Below are positions 52,641-63,857 of a stretch of DNA of 64,000 nt, piece after piece. The notes under the pieces are model-generated. The model made no database searches and had not been told where the DNA came from. It saw only the letters and a program-made list of their open reading frames with translations. The position numbers and the translations under genes are program-made. Origin of the DNA: Myxococcota bacterium (GTDB taxonomy: Bacteria > Myxococcota > JAJVIH01); contig JAJVIH010000030.1 of the NCBI GenBank assembly GCA_022072125.1, positions 1 to 64,000 on the forward strand, in the 5' to 3' direction. Each line of letters begins with the position of its first letter. The stretch's first letter is position 1.

Positions 52641-54101
52641 TTAATCACCCCGCCCGGCCAACACCAACAGGGTCTTGCGCAATAACGGCTCCAGCATGAC
52701 GGCGCAATCCTCCCGCATCCCGCTGGTGAACTCGCCCTCGCGCAGACCTTCGGCGATGACGGCCACCACGGCGGGCAGTTCCTCCACCCGGACGCCCGAA
52801 ATGCGGTCGCCGCCCGCCTCTTCCAGGGCGCGAACCAGCCTCAACAACCCCGCGAGCAGGAACACCTGGGGCCGCCAGTTGGGGGCGAGGCCGCGCCATT
52901 CCACATGGTCCTCGCCGGGCAGGGAATCCTTTCCATAACGCAGGGCGCACGCCAACAGCAGGCGTTCGTCGTGCTGCAACGAAGGAGGCGCATCCAGTTC
53001 GCAGGTGACAATCCGCGCCGCGCGTTTCCGCGCCCGGGCGCTGGCGCCGCATCCGTAGGCCTCGAATGCATGGACAGCGGCGCGCAACAATAGTTCCCCG
53101 CCTTCCAGCGGAACGCCGCCCAACAACCCCGGCCTGGAAAAACCCCGCCACAGACTGTCCGCCAGCGCCGTTTCCCGCCGCAAACGCGGCGATCCCGGCG
53201 CAAGGCCGTGGCTGGCGAGCAGATATCCGGCGTATCGCCGTCCCGGCGGCGAGGTTTGGTTGAGCGAAGTTGATAACAACTCCCACATCGAAGAGCCGTC
53301 ATTGCAGAGCCGGGCCGCGTCCTGGATGCGGCGCAGGCGCTCCAGTTCAATGGCCGATCGCCAGCGCTGGCGGTGCGAATCGCGCATGCTTCCGGCCATC
53401 TCATCCACAAAGCCGGCCAGCACATCCAGATCATGAACCTCCCCCAGCAGGTCCTGAAGCTGTTTGAGCGTGGGGCCATGGGCGGCGTGCGCCGCCGGAA
53501 GGAAATTCTCAATGACATACCGCAGCCGCTTGACGGCGATGCGCAGGCGGTGGAACGCCTCGATGCCGGTTTGCTGCATGGCGTAGTGATAGAGGCTGCT
53601 GGCTTCAGCAAGACGTTGGCTGGCCAGCCAGGCGAAACTATCCACTGGCAATGCGGCGAAACGCACCCGTTCATCCAGGACGGCGGTGAGACGCATCCAT
53701 TTTTTCGCGGGAAAATCCGCCAGCCTTTCGTTGGCGATCTCACGCGCGGCTTTCTCCCGGCGCTTGACCTCACGCAGCGCGGTCATGGTGACCGGGTCTT
53801 CCGCGGCCCCGAAATGCCTGAGCCAGCCGCGCAGGACATGGAGGTCGCGCAGGCCGGCCAGGCCATCAAACAGGCGCGCCGCGATGCGGGACCACCGCCG
53901 CCATTCCTCCGCACGGTCCAGCGGCCGGAACGCCTGGGCGAAGGAGCGGCAGCGCCGCAGGGCCACCCGCAAATCATGCACCGGTTCGTCCTTGAGCGAA
54001 TCCTCCGCCTTGCCGCGAAGGCGCACAACCTCTTCCGCCCACAACCGGATTGCAGACGCCTCATTCTCCTCGCTGTGCGGATGAACCTGCAGGCTGCTCA
54101 A
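52641..54101 (-). CDS. CHAD domain protein with Ppx-like helical C-terminus
   Basis: A 486-residue cytoplasmic protein. It is taken to start at a TTG (54101) that overlaps the sixA stop codon, giving LSSLQVHPHSEENEAS; a longer upstream frame is antisense-like to sixA. The CHAD domain (about 13-290) has the signature VHDLRVALRRCRSFAQAF and FHRLRIAVKRLRYVIENF, basic helices thought to bind polyphosphate. The C-terminal part (about 320-486) has HDERLLLACALRYGKDSLPGEDH, resembling the helical C-terminal half of exopolyphosphatases. Coupling to SixA is common for CHAD proteins. Polyphosphate binding or granule association is inferred. Confidence 0.85.
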   Translation of the reverse strand: MSSLQVHPHSEENEASAIRLWAEEVVRLRGKAEDSLKDEPVHDLRVALRRCRSFAQAFRPLDRAEEWRRWSRIAARLFDGLAGLRDLHVLRGWLRHFGAAEDPVTMTALREVKRREKAAREIANERLADFPAKKWMRLTAVLDERVRFAALPVDSFAWLASQRLAEASSLYHYAMQQTGIEAFHRLRIAVKRLRYVIENFLPAAHAAHGPTLKQLQDLLGEVHDLDVLAGFVDEMAGSMRDSHRQRWRSAIELERLRRIQDAARLCNDGSSMWELLSTSLNQTSPPGRRYAGYLLASHGLAPGSPRLRRETALADSLWRGFSRPGLLGGVPLEGGELLLRAAVHAFEAYGCGASARARKRAARIVTCELDAPPSLQHDERLLLACALRYGKDSLPGEDHVEWRGLAPNWRPQVFLLAGLLRLVRALEEAGGDRISGVRVEELPAVVAVIAEGLREGEFTSGMREDCAVMLEPLLRKTLLVLAGRGD

Positions 54102-54607
54102 TGTTTTCCCGGATCCAGCAACGCCTTGAACTGTTTTGGCCCCATTAACCACGCAAGCTGGGCCCGCCCTGACTCCAAATCCCAATCCAAACATGCCACA
54201 GCGGATTTTTTCAGCAAGGTGACCGCCGTGGGCCGTTGCAAGGTCAGCACGCCAATCAGCAAATCCAGGTTGGGCGCATGTCCCGCCGCCAGAATATCCG
54301 CGCCACTGCACAGACGCTTCAGGTCAGCGGCGGCCCGGAATGGATCGCCATGGGGGACCAGCGGCTCGCAGAGTTCCAGCCGTGATTCCACGCCCAGCCC
54401 TTCCATCACCAGACCGGCGGTTTCCCGGGCCCGCAGATAAGGGCTGCTGGCGATGACCCTGGGGCTGGCGCCCAGCGCCGCAAGGCCGCGCACCACCAGC
54501 CGTGTCTTGCGAATCCCTTCGGGAACCAGGCGCCGGTCCGGGTCGGGCGGACACCGGGGGTCTTCGCGATCCTGGGCGAGACCATGCCGCATCAACCAGA
54601 TTTTCAT
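54098..54607 (-). CDS. sixA: SixA-type phosphohistidine phosphatase
   Basis: A 169-residue histidine-phosphatase superfamily enzyme, starting at MKIWLMRHGLAQ, whose RHG motif contains the nucleophilic His (H8). The second arginine is in ASSPYLRARETAGLV and the acid motif is in ILAAGHAPNLDLLIG. SixA removes phosphate from phosphohistidine in HPt domains or phosphotransferase proteins; the real target is unknown. The frame stays open upstream but lacks family similarity. Its TGA overlaps the TTG start of the CHAD gene, so they are coupled. Confidence 0.88.
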   Translation of the reverse strand: MKIWLMRHGLAQDREDPRCPPDPDRRLVPEGIRKTRLVVRGLAALGASPRVIASSPYLRARETAGLVMEGLGVESRLELCEPLVPHGDPFRAAADLKRLCSGADILAAGHAPNLDLLIGVLTLQRPTAVTLLKKSAVACLDWDLESGRAQLAWLMGPKQFKALLDPGKH

Positions 54608-54731
54608 CGTGTGCTCCGTGATAACGCCAGTCCTTGCGCAGCCGGATGGGTCCGCGGCTCCGTTGCATCCGCCCCGGCCGGGCGGTGATGACCACGCCGC
54701 ACGGAGAATTTCCCAAAAACCGTCCAAATAA

Positions 54732-54756
54732 CAAAGGCGGCCCCGGGCCGCCTTTG
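54732..54756 (-). terminator. Strong intrinsic terminator of the respiratory operon
   Basis: A perfect 11-bp GC-rich stem (CAAAGGCGGCC paired with GGCCGCCTTTG, loop CGG on the minus strand) lies 20 bp downstream of the ctaF stop. On the minus strand it is followed by TTATTTGG, a short T-rich stretch. It closes the act-cta operon and separates it from sixA. Confidence 0.8.
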
Positions 54757-54776
54757 CGAGGAGACGCGGAAGACGA

Positions 54777-55268
54777 TCAGTGGCCGTCCTTCTTGTCGCC
54801 GTGGGCGCCGCCGCCGTGATCGGAGTTCTTCGGAGTGACGAAGGCGGGCTTCACCTCCGCTGGATCCTGGGCCCTGTGGATGCTGAAATTTTCCTGCTCG
54901 GCCACCAGGGTGCCGCGGCTGTTCAGATCCACCATCACGAAGACAAAGAAGATCGCCAGGAACACCAGGCTGCCGAAGAAGACCAGCACGTTGAACGGCG
55001 TGTCGTACTTCAGGTGCATGAAGTAGCCGACGACCAGGCTGGCCTTGATGATGGCCACCAGCATGGCGACCGGCAGGGACAGCGGTCCCAGGTCCGCGTA
55101 GGATACCGCCACGGTCAGCACGGTCAGTATCAGCAGCGCGCCATAGATGGCGTAATACACTGGCAGCGCGGAGATGTGGTTGCCGTATGGGTCGTGTTCG
55201 CCCGCCAGGACTTCCTTCACATAGTCCGGGCCGTACTTTTCGTAGAAGGCTTGCAGCTTTGCGAGCAT
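54777..55268 (-). CDS. ctaF: Cytochrome c oxidase subunit IV (prokaryotic)
   Basis: A 163-residue small oxidase subunit of the COX4_pro family. Three membrane helices lie at about 35-55, 62-82 and 95-118 (LPVYYAIYGALLILTVLTVAVSYADLG, VAMLVAIIKASLVVGYFMHLKYD, VLVFFGSLVFLAIFFVFVMVDL), with the family motif ASLVVGYFMHLKYD. The N-terminus EKYGPDYVKEVLAGEHDPYGNHI is longer than usual and the C-terminus has an acidic tail (DHGGGAHGDKKDGH). It starts just after ctaE (2 bp). It helps stabilise the oxidase in the membrane. Confidence 0.9.
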   Translation of the reverse strand: MLAKLQAFYEKYGPDYVKEVLAGEHDPYGNHISALPVYYAIYGALLILTVLTVAVSYADLGPLSLPVAMLVAIIKASLVVGYFMHLKYDTPFNVLVFFGSLVFLAIFFVFVMVDLNSRGTLVAEQENFSIHRAQDPAEVKPAFVTPKNSDHGGGAHGDKKDGH

Positions 55269-55270
55269 GG

Positions 55271-55953
55271 CTATCTCACCAGGTAAAGCAGCGGGAAGAG
55301 GAAAATCCAGATCAGGTCCACGAGGTGCCAGTAGAGGCCGACGTTTTCGACTGGAGCATAGAACTGCGGACCAAATTCATCCTTCGAAGCGCGGATCAGC
55401 ACCCACGCCAGCACGCCGATGCCGATGAGCACGTGCAGGCCGTGCAGACCGGTCATGGTGAAATACAGGCCAAAGAACACGTGCGGGGCGCCTTCGATGC
55501 CATGGCCGTGATAATATTTTCCCGGCAGGTACCCATGCTCGAACTTGGCCGAATACTCGAAGTATTTGATGACCATGAAGGCGCAGGCGAACAGGATGGT
55601 CCAGATCAGATTGTTGATCAGCGACTTCTTGTTTCCCACCTGGGCCGCACGAACCGCCAGCGCCATGGTCAGCGAACTGGTGAGCAGAATGATGGTGTTG
55701 GCCGCGCCCGCCAGTTTGTTCAAATGCTCGTGCGCCGCCAGGAAGGTCCCGGGGTAGAAGAAGCGCAGGGCGATGTAGGCCATGAACACCCCGCCGAAGA
55801 ACAGGATTTCCTGGGCGAGGAACAGCCACATGCCCAGCTTGGCCGAAGTGAGCTGCTGTTCCGGGGTGTAGAAATGATGGGCCAGGAACTTGGGGTGTTC
55901 CCCATGTCCGTGCGCGTCATGGCCGTGGGCGGCCGGAGCGTGGCTGGAGGTGC

Positions 55954-55957
<4 letters not shown>
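55271..55957 (-). CDS. ctaE: Cytochrome c oxidase subunit III
   Basis: A 228-residue membrane subunit with five predicted helices. Features include [35 protein letters not shown] (with the WLFLAQE motif of CtaE), [46 protein letters not shown] (HGLHV) and [23 protein letters not shown] (WHLVD). It has no cofactors but stabilises the catalytic core and its proton uptake. Its start overlaps the ctaD stop by 4 bp (ATGA). The N-terminus is His-rich ([16 protein letters not shown]). Confidence 0.95.
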
Positions 55958-57606
<1,649 letters not shown>

Positions 57607-57616
57607 GGCGTTCTCC

Positions 57617-58615
57617 TTACTTCAGCGTCTTGATGTACTCGATGAGTCCATCCACCTGCGCATCCTTCAATTGCCCCTTGAACGAGGGCATGGCGGGCGC
57701 AAAGCCCTTCACGATTTTGGCGTTGGGCTCCATGATGCTCTGGCGCAGGTAATTGTCATCCACCTGCACGCTCGATCCGTCGGCGAATTCCTCGGTCTTG
57801 CCGAACAGCCCCTTGAAGCTCGGTCCAACCCGGGGAGTTCCATCCACGCTGTGGCAGGCGGCGCAGGCCTGGACATAGGCTTTTTCACCCACCACCACCG
57901 GCGGCTGGGGCTTGCCGTAGTCCGGATCCAGCGGATCGCCGCCGCCGTTGTCCACCCAGTCCTGGAACTCCTCTGGAGTCTTGACCACGACACTGCTCAG
58001 CATGCGGGAGTGATCCTGTCCGCAATATTCGGTGCAGAAAACCTGGAATTTTCCGGTTTTGGTGGCGTTGAACCAGAGCACCGTGTAGCGGTTGGGGATC
58101 ACGTCGCGCTTCACCCGGAAGGCCGGAATATAGAAGCTGTGCAGAACGTCCTGCGAAGACATGATCAGCTTGACATTCTGACCCTGCGGAACCACCAGCG
58201 TGTTCTCGCCGGCCAGTCCGAAGCGCGGATAGGCGTAGGACCAGGACCATTTCTTTCCGGTCACGCGGATTTCCAGCGAATCCTCGGGGGGCACGTTCAG
58301 GGTCATCCAGTCCTTGAAGCCGACCCAGAAAATCCCCAGCAGGAGCAGCGAGGGAATCACGCTCCAGAAAATTTCCAGGCCATGGTGGCCTTTGACCGGG
58401 CTGGTTTTCCGGCCGGGGCTCGCCTTGTAGGCGAACATGAAATAGCCCATGGCGGCCATGATCAGCACGAAGAAGAAGATGCACAGCCAATAGATGAAAT
58501 AGAACGCCCAGTCGGTGTCGGCGGCGACAGTGGACGCCTGCACCGGCATCCAGGTTGTCTCGTTCGCGCCGCCGGCGGCCTGCGCGATGACTGCATTCAA
58601 CAGAAACGTATTCAC
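57617..58615 (-). CDS. ctaC: Cytochrome c oxidase subunit II with fused cytochrome c
   Basis: A 332-residue subunit. It begins with a GTG (58615) that overlaps the sco stop; an ATG at 58657 would extend it into sco. Two membrane helices (about 35-60 and 75-95) hold the periplasmic CuA domain with ligands in [15 protein letters not shown] and [15 protein letters not shown]-terminal cytochrome c domain (about 245-332) has CAACH and a Met near [12 protein letters not shown]. The fused heme c makes this a caa3-type oxidase, taking electrons directly from alternative complex III or a soluble c-type cytochrome. Confidence 0.95.
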   Translation of the reverse strand: MNTFLLNAVIAQAAGGANETTWMPVQASTVAADTDWAFYFIYWLCIFFFVLIMAAMGYFMFAYKASPGRKTSPVKGHHGLEIFWSVIPSLLLLGIFWVGFKDWMTLNVPPEDSLEIRVTGKKWSWSYAYPRFGLAGENTLVVPQGQNVKLIMSSQDVLHSFYIPAFRVKRDVIPNRYTVLWFNATKTGKFQVFCTEYCGQDHSRMLSSVVVKTPEEFQDWVDNGGGDPLDPDYGKPQPPVVVGEKAYVQACAACHSVDGTPRVGPSFKGLFGKTEEFADGSSVQVDDNYLRQSIMEPNAKIVKGFAPAMPSFKGQLKDAQVDGLIEYIKTLK

Positions 58616-59439
58616 GGCGTTTCCTCCGCCAGTTGGACTGGCTTCTCGCGGCGCCACATCACGGTCAGAAAGGCGCCCAAGACAATCATGGTGATGATCG
58701 CTCCCAATCGCATGACGCCAAACGCCCAGGGCGCGTAATTCCCCAGGGCGGCGTCGTAATGAAAACAGCTCAGGAGAATGCGTTCGATGGGCGTGCCCAC
58801 GCGGCCTTCCGCCGCGTCCATCAGGGCGAATTTGATGTCCAGCGGACGGTATTCGATGCCGAACAGATAGCGCATCACCCTGCCCTGCGGCGACAGGAAC
58901 ATCACCCCCGCCGCGTGGCCGAACTGATCCTGTTCCGGATCGTAGCGGTAGCCAAAGCCCACTGACTTCGCCAGTTTGCGGATGTTGTCCACGGTTCCCA
59001 CCGCGAAGGTCCAGTCCACCTGATCGCCGCGGCCAAGCGCCTTGAGATAGCTGGCGCGCTTGTCGCGGCCCAACTCCCAGCCTTCCCGGTGATCAATGCT
59101 GATGGTCACGATGCGAAAGTTTTCTCCCGCCGTCCAATCGAATTTTTTCAACCCTTCGAGCAGACCGTTGAGCTGCATGCTGCACAACATCTTGCAGCGG
59201 TAATAATTGAGGGTCAGCAGCACGGGAACATCGCCTTTCACCAGTTCCCGCAGCGGAACGGTTTCGCCCTCGTGGGTGGTGAAGGTCAGGTTCAAATCCA
59301 CTTCCGCGCCGAACTGCTCCTCGATGGTCACTCCCTGCAACTCGCGGGGAATCAACTCCTCCGCGCGCGCGGATGCGCTCCACAGCGGCAGCAGGGCCGC
59401 AGCGGCGAATCCGGCGAGAACTGGACGAAACGGCTTCAA
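58612..59439 (-). CDS. SCO1/SenC copper chaperone for CuA
   Basis: A 275-residue exported protein. The signal peptide (about 1-26) is followed by a thioredoxin-like SCO domain, with the copper-binding cysteines C82 and C86 (YYRCKMLCSMQ, CxxxC) and the distal His in FGHAAGVMFLSP. A C-terminal membrane helix (about 245-262, YAPWAFGVMRLGAIITMIVLGAF) anchors it. SCO proteins deliver copper to CuA of subunit II. It starts with TTG (59439), directly after the stop of the preceding gene, and its own stop overlaps the GTG of ctaC. Translational coupling to ctaC fits the role. Confidence 0.93.
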   Translation of the reverse strand: MKPFRPVLAGFAAAALLPLWSASARAEELIPRELQGVTIEEQFGAEVDLNLTFTTHEGETVPLRELVKGDVPVLLTLNYYRCKMLCSMQLNGLLEGLKKFDWTAGENFRIVTISIDHREGWELGRDKRASYLKALGRGDQVDWTFAVGTVDNIRKLAKSVGFGYRYDPEQDQFGHAAGVMFLSPQGRVMRYLFGIEYRPLDIKFALMDAAEGRVGTPIERILLSCFHYDAALGNYAPWAFGVMRLGAIITMIVLGAFLTVMWRREKPVQLAEETP

Positions 59440-59961
59440 TCAGGGGGTTCCTGGTTGGACGCTGGGGGCCGGGGTGGCCGCGCCATCCGTTGGAGCGGGA
59501 ATCCCATCGGCGGGAACCGCCGCCGCGGTGGTGGTGACCGGAATCATGGTGGCGAGCAGGCGCGGATTTTTCACCACCGCCTTCATGGCCTGATCAATGG
59601 GAATGGCGTAGGTCTGTTTCGCTGCGTCAGCAACGGCGGCCTTGCCCAGTTCCGTCTTTTCATACTCGCGGAGGGCGATCAGCCGGGCGTCCGGCTTGTC
59701 CCAGGCTTGTTTCACAACCCCGGCGGACCACCAGTGGGTGAACGCCCACACCGCCAGCATGGATACGGCCACAATGCCGGTCAGCAGGACAATCCATACG
59801 CCGATGGTCATGTTCTCCGGGGCGTCTTCTTCCACTCCGGATTCGACGTAGTAAACCGCCTGCCCTTCCACCGGCTTCGCCAGACCCTCGCCGCGGCCGG
59901 TGATGCCGACCACATTGAAGGCCTGATCCTGGAGTTCCTGTTTTTTGTTCTGTTCGCTCAC
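59440..59961 (-). CDS. Single-TM protein of unknown function in the act-cta operon
   Basis: A 173-residue protein that begins with GTG (59961) two bases after actF; the upstream open frame is antisense to nothing useful but overlaps actF. One membrane helix lies at about 50-72 (MTIGVWIVLLTGIVAVSMLAVWAF). Before it is a soluble part with GQAVYYVESGVEEDAPENM; after it a helical domain (KPDARLIALREYEKTELGKAAV) and a Pro/Ala-rich tail. It has no heme, copper or Cys motif. It sits in the place where a small extra subunit of alternative complex III is sometimes encoded, but I cannot assign it to ActG. Confidence 0.7.
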   Translation of the reverse strand: MSEQNKKQELQDQAFNVVGITGRGEGLAKPVEGQAVYYVESGVEEDAPENMTIGVWIVLLTGIVAVSMLAVWAFTHWWSAGVVKQAWDKPDARLIALREYEKTELGKAAVADAAKQTYAIPIDQAMKAVVKNPRLLATMIPVTTTAAAVPADGIPAPTDGAATPAPSVQPGTP

Positions 59962-59963
59962 GA

Positions 59964-61199
59964 TCAACCCCAGTTGTTCTGGAAGTGCAGGGATTCGGCC
60001 AGCCGCGGGTCTTTCGCCGGAACCAGGTTGCGCTGCCGCAGGTTCCATCCGAAAGCCGCCAGGAACAGCCCCCCCACTCCAACGAAGGCCGCAACATTCG
60101 ACGCGGTGATTTTCAACCCATCCACGTAGTGAGGCGGCATCGCCAGCCAGTAGATGTCCACGAAGTGGATGACCAGAAGCCAGAACGACCCCAGCCCCAG
60201 GAGGAAGTCATTGCGCTTCACCGGACGGGGCAGCAGGAACAGGAAGGGCACCACGAAATGGCCAATCGCCAGGGCGATGCTCACCTTGTCCCATCCGCCA
60301 TGCATGCGGTGGTCGAACCAGATGGTTTCTTCCGGCAGGTTGGCGTACCAAATCAGGAAGAACTGCGAGAATGCGATGTAGGTCCAGAAGACGGTGAAGC
60401 CGAACATCAGCTTGCCGGTGTCGTGCTGGTGCTCGGTGGTGACGACATGGCCGAGGATCCCGCCCTTCCGCATGATGATGATGACCAGGTTCATGAACGC
60501 GAGGAACGCCACCACGCTTCCCGAGAAGTAGTACACGCCGAAGATGGTCGAGAACCAGTGCGGGTCGAGAGACATCAGCCAGTCGAAGGCGGCGAAGGTC
60601 TGCGTCAGGCCGTAGCCCACGACAATGGGACCGCTCCATTTCTGCAGCACGCGGGTGTGCGAGACATCGCCCGATTCATCCTGACTGGCGGAGCGTTTGG
60701 TCATGAACCAGGACGCCCACAGCCAGAAAGCAAAATAGCACGCCGCCCGGATGAAGAAGAATGGTTTATTCAGATAGGCTTCCTTGGCCTTGAGCACCGG
60801 ATCGTTCATGGCGCCTTCCGCCATCCAGTGGTGCCAGATATGGCCGCTGCCCAGCGTGATGACAACGAACAACGCCAGGAAAACCGGAAAGGACATGCTC
60901 ATGTTTTCGGCGAGGCGGCGGATGACCACGCTCCACCCGGCGCGGGTGAGGTGCTGCAGCGCCACGAAGAACATCGCCCCCAGGGCGATGCTCAGGAAAT
61001 ACATGAAGGCGGTCAGCAGGGACATCCAGAAATCAATGCGGTGATGGTCCGCGCTGGACAGGCCAAACGCCGCTCCAAGGCCAACCAGACCTATCACCCC
61101 GCCAATGGCGGGCAATCTGGCGAAGAGGCTGGATTCAGGCAGCCTCAGATCCCCGGGAGTCAACTCGCGGGCGTGGGAATGGGATTCGCTCATTTCCAT
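59964..61199 (-). CDS. actF: Alternative complex III subunit ActF
   Basis: A 411-residue integral membrane subunit of the quinol:cytochrome c oxidoreductase, with about ten helices. Family features include TRAGWSVVIRRLAENMSMSFPVF, GHIWHHWMAEG, WASWFMTKRS, DWLMSLDPHWFSTIFGVYYFSGS (with the conserved DWLMSLDPHW motif), and GFTVFWTYIAFSQFFLIWYANLPEETIW. ActF pairs with ActC. An internal ATG at 61193 (MSESHSHAREL) would overlap the actE stop by 4 bp and is an equally good start. The N-terminus is His-containing. Confidence 0.92.
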   Translation of the reverse strand: MEMSESHSHARELTPGDLRLPESSLFARLPAIGGVIGLVGLGAAFGLSSADHHRIDFWMSLLTAFMYFLSIALGAMFFVALQHLTRAGWSVVIRRLAENMSMSFPVFLALFVVITLGSGHIWHHWMAEGAMNDPVLKAKEAYLNKPFFFIRAACYFAFWLWASWFMTKRSASQDESGDVSHTRVLQKWSGPIVVGYGLTQTFAAFDWLMSLDPHWFSTIFGVYYFSGSVVAFLAFMNLVIIIMRKGGILGHVVTTEHQHDTGKLMFGFTVFWTYIAFSQFFLIWYANLPEETIWFDHRMHGGWDKVSIALAIGHFVVPFLFLLPRPVKRNDFLLGLGSFWLLVIHFVDIYWLAMPPHYVDGLKITASNVAAFVGVGGLFLAAFGWNLRQRNLVPAKDPRLAESLHFQNNWG

Positions 61200-61804
61200 C
61201 CTTTCGCCGAGGCCAGTTCTGGCGGAACATCTTCGAGACGGGCGGCCTTCGAAACCTGAAGCGCCCGGATATATGCGGCGATGGCCCAGCGGTCTTCCAC
61301 GGGAATCTGCGCCGCGTAGGACGACATGGTGCGCACGCCGTTGCTGATCACATCGTAAAAATGGCCGACGGGCATGGCGCGCAGACGGTCATCATGAAAA
61401 TTCGAGGGGAGGGTCATGCCTACCTTGCGTTGGACCACCGTTCCACGGCCCGTGCCCGCCGCGTCGTGGCAGGGGGTGCAATAGATGTTGTAGCGTTCCC
61501 GGCCGCGCGCCAGCAGGTTATCCGTCAGAGGAATTTCCCCGGGCAGGGTCGTGGCCAGTTCGCCGTTGACCTTGCCATGCCAGTAATGGCTGCTGGTTTT
61601 CGGGAAACCATGGGCGACCACGCCTTCCACGAAGGGGCGCGCCGACCGTTTGTCCGCGAACATCTCATTGGGCTCCTGCGGATCGTAACGCGCCTGCTGA
61701 TCCATGTTCGGGTTCAGATGGATCGGCGGCTCGGTGGAAGTCTGGCCCTGGCAGGCCGCCAGTCCAGCCATCAGCATCGGAATGGCGAATGCGTGCTTCA
61801 TCAT
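61190..61804 (-). CDS. actE: Alternative complex III monoheme cytochrome c lipoprotein ActE
   Basis: A 204-residue lipoprotein. Lipobox LAAC (C18), linker, then one c-type heme (C109-T-P-C112-H113) and a probable Met ligand in VGMTLPSNFHDDRLR. It passes electrons from the multi-heme subunit toward the oxidase, on the periplasmic side. Family segments are DMRDQPRYDPQEPNEMF-like (MDQQARYDPQEPNEMFAD) and YNIYCTPCHDAAGTGRG. Its start overlaps the actD stop by 4 bp (ATGA), and its end overlaps actF by up to 10 bp. Confidence 0.94.
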   Translation of the reverse strand: MMKHAFAIPMLMAGLAACQGQTSTEPPIHLNPNMDQQARYDPQEPNEMFADKRSARPFVEGVVAHGFPKTSSHYWHGKVNGELATTLPGEIPLTDNLLARGRERYNIYCTPCHDAAGTGRGTVVQRKVGMTLPSNFHDDRLRAMPVGHFYDVISNGVRTMSSYAAQIPVEDRWAIAAYIRALQVSKAARLEDVPPELASAKGWK

Positions 61805-62346
61805 GCTTGGCCCTCGACCAGTTCCACGTGGGTAGCGCCGAGTTTCGTCAGCAGGTCCTTCGCCTCGGCGGTGCGGAACTTGGGATCCGCCGCCTCGATG
61901 GCGATAAAGAATCTGTCGTCGGTCACCCGGGCGAAGCGCTCCGAGGAAAACAGCGGATTATAAGGACGGGGCAATCCATTCAGCAGCAACATGCCCAGAA
62001 ACGCGGTCAGCGCGCCGAACAGCACCCCCAGTTCGAAGGTGATGGGGATGAACGCCGGCCACGAGAACAGCGGCTTGCCGGAAATCACCAGGGGATAGTC
62101 CACCGCGCTCATCCACCACTGCATCAGCATGCCGAGCGATGCGCCGGTGATGGCTCCGATGAAGGACATCCAGCCCAGCGGCGAGGGTTTTTGTCCCATC
62201 GCGGCTTCAATGCCATGCACCGGAAAGGGGGAATAAGCGTCCCACTTCTGGTAACCTGCTTCACGGACCTTCTCGCAGGCGTGAAGCAGGTCCTTCGGAC
62301 TCTCAAATTCGGCGAGCACGCCGTAGAGTTTGTTTTCACCGGCCAT
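61801..62346 (-). CDS. actD: Alternative complex III subunit ActD
   Basis: A 181-residue DUF3341 protein. Two membrane helices lie at about 58-80 and 95-118 (GWMSFIGAITGASLGMLMQWWM, FIPITFELGVLFGALTAFLGML). The N-terminal cytoplasmic part is an alpha/beta domain (LYGVLAEFESPKDLLHACEKVREAGYQKWDAYSPFPVHG), typical of ActD. The C-terminal part FFIAIEAADPKFRTAEAKDLLTKLGATHVELVE resembles a small ferredoxin-like fold. It is tightly coupled to actC (TGATG) and actE (ATGA). Confidence 0.94.
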   Translation of the reverse strand: MAGENKLYGVLAEFESPKDLLHACEKVREAGYQKWDAYSPFPVHGIEAAMGQKPSPLGWMSFIGAITGASLGMLMQWWMSAVDYPLVISGKPLFSWPAFIPITFELGVLFGALTAFLGMLLLNGLPRPYNPLFSSERFARVTDDRFFIAIEAADPKFRTAEAKDLLTKLGATHVELVEGQA

Positions 62347-63857
62347 CAGTGTGCTCCTTGTCTGGCCACGGCCGTCGCGGGCATCAGGTCACCCTCCTCT
62401 TCGGACTCCGCCACCGCCTTGCGGGCGGGAGCGGGCGAAGGATCATCCTTGGGCATCTCTCCCTCGAAATGCGGATCGGCCTGCGGCAACACGCTCTTGA
62501 CTTCGGCGATGGCGACCATCGGCACGAAACGCAGGAACAGGGCGAACATGGTGAAGAACAGGCCGAAACTGCCGGCGAAGGTCAGGATGTCCCAGATGGT
62601 CGGCGAGAAATAAAACCAGCTCGACGGCAGGAAGTCGCGGTGCAGCGAGGTCGCGATGATGACGAAACGCTCGAACCACATGCCGATGTTCACGAAGATG
62701 GAGATGATGAAGATCGCCACCGGGCTGGTGCGCAGCGCCTTGAACCAGAAGAGCTGCGGAGACACCACGTTGCAGGTGAACATGGTCCAGTAAGCCCACC
62801 AGTAGGGTCCGAAGGCGCGGTTCTTGAAGATGAAAATTTCGTAGGGGTTGCCGGAATACCAGGCGATGAAGAACTCCAGGCAGTAGGCGTAGCCGACCAT
62901 GGAACCGGTGACGGTCATGATCTTGGCCATGTTCTCCAGATGCCGGATGGTGATGATATGTTCGATATCGTACGCCTTGCGCACCACGATCAGCAGCGTG
63001 GCCACCATGGCGAAGCCGGAGAACACGGCGCCCGCGACGAAGTACGGCGGGAAGATGGTGGTATGCCAACCCGGCAGCACCGAGGTCGCGAAGTCAAAAG
63101 ACACGATGGTATGCACCGAGAGCACCAGCGGCGTGGAAAGACCCGCCAGGATCAGGGTGGCTTTTTCGTAGTTCATCCAGTGGCGCGCCGAACCGGTCCA
63201 GCCGACCGAGAGGAATCCGTAGATAATCTGGCGGATTTTTCCCTTGGCGCGGTCGCGGATGGTGGCCAGGTCGGGAATCAACCCCATATACCAGAAGATG
63301 ACCGACACCGTTCCATAGATATTGACCGCGAACACATCCCACAGCAGCGGGCTGCGGAAATTGGGCCACATGGACATCTGATTGGGCAACGGCAGCATGT
63401 AGTAGGCCACCCAGATACGGCCGACGTGGACGCCGGGGAAGATCAGGGCGCACATGACCGCGAAGATGGTCATGGCCTCGGCGGCGCGGTTGATGGAGGT
63501 GCGCCACTTCTGCCGGAACAGGAAGAGGATCGCGGAGATCAGGGTTCCGGCGTGGCCGATGCCAATCCAGAACACGAAGTTGGTGATGTCCCACGCCCAG
63601 CCGACCGGGTTGTTCAGACCCCAGATGCCGGTGCCGTTGTAAATCAGGTGGCCCAGCGCGCCGCCCAGAATGGAGAGGATGGACGCCGCCATGAAGAAGT
63701 ACAGCCACCAGACCACGTGGGTCTTGCCCTCGATGGGCCGGCAGATATCTTCCGTGATCTTGTTGAACGACGGATTGCCGAGAATCAGCGGCGCCCGGCG
63801 ATCAATGGGGTCGCTGAGCTGGAGCTGTTGTTCCTGGGCCTGGTTCTTGGTCAACAT
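62346..63857 (-). CDS. actC: Alternative complex III subunit ActC (NrfD family)
   Basis: A 503-residue integral membrane subunit of the NrfD/PsrC family with about ten helices. It begins with ATG (63857), overlapping the actB stop as TGATG; a GTG one codon upstream is less likely. Features include [74 protein letters not shown], and [27 protein letters not shown]. The GHAGT and related motifs form the quinol site region next to the ActB iron-sulfur arm. The C-terminus is Glu/Pro-rich and cytoplasmic. Confidence 0.95.
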   Translation of the reverse strand: MLTKNQAQEQQLQLSDPIDRRAPLILGNPSFNKITEDICRPIEGKTHVVWWLYFFMAASILSILGGALGHLIYNGTGIWGLNNPVGWAWDITNFVFWIGIGHAGTLISAILFLFRQKWRTSINRAAEAMTIFAVMCALIFPGVHVGRIWVAYYMLPLPNQMSMWPNFRSPLLWDVFAVNIYGTVSVIFWYMGLIPDLATIRDRAKGKIRQIIYGFLSVGWTGSARHWMNYEKATLILAGLSTPLVLSVHTIVSFDFATSVLPGWHTTIFPPYFVAGAVFSGFAMVATLLIVVRKAYDIEHIITIRHLENMAKIMTVTGSMVGYAYCLEFFIAWYSGNPYEIFIFKNRAFGPYWWAYWTMFTCNVVSPQLFWFKALRTSPVAIFIISIFVNIGMWFERFVIIATSLHRDFLPSSWFYFSPTIWDILTFAGSFGLFFTMFALFLRFVPMVAIAEVKSVLPQADPHFEGEMPKDDPSPAPARKAVAESEEEGDLMPATAVARQGAH

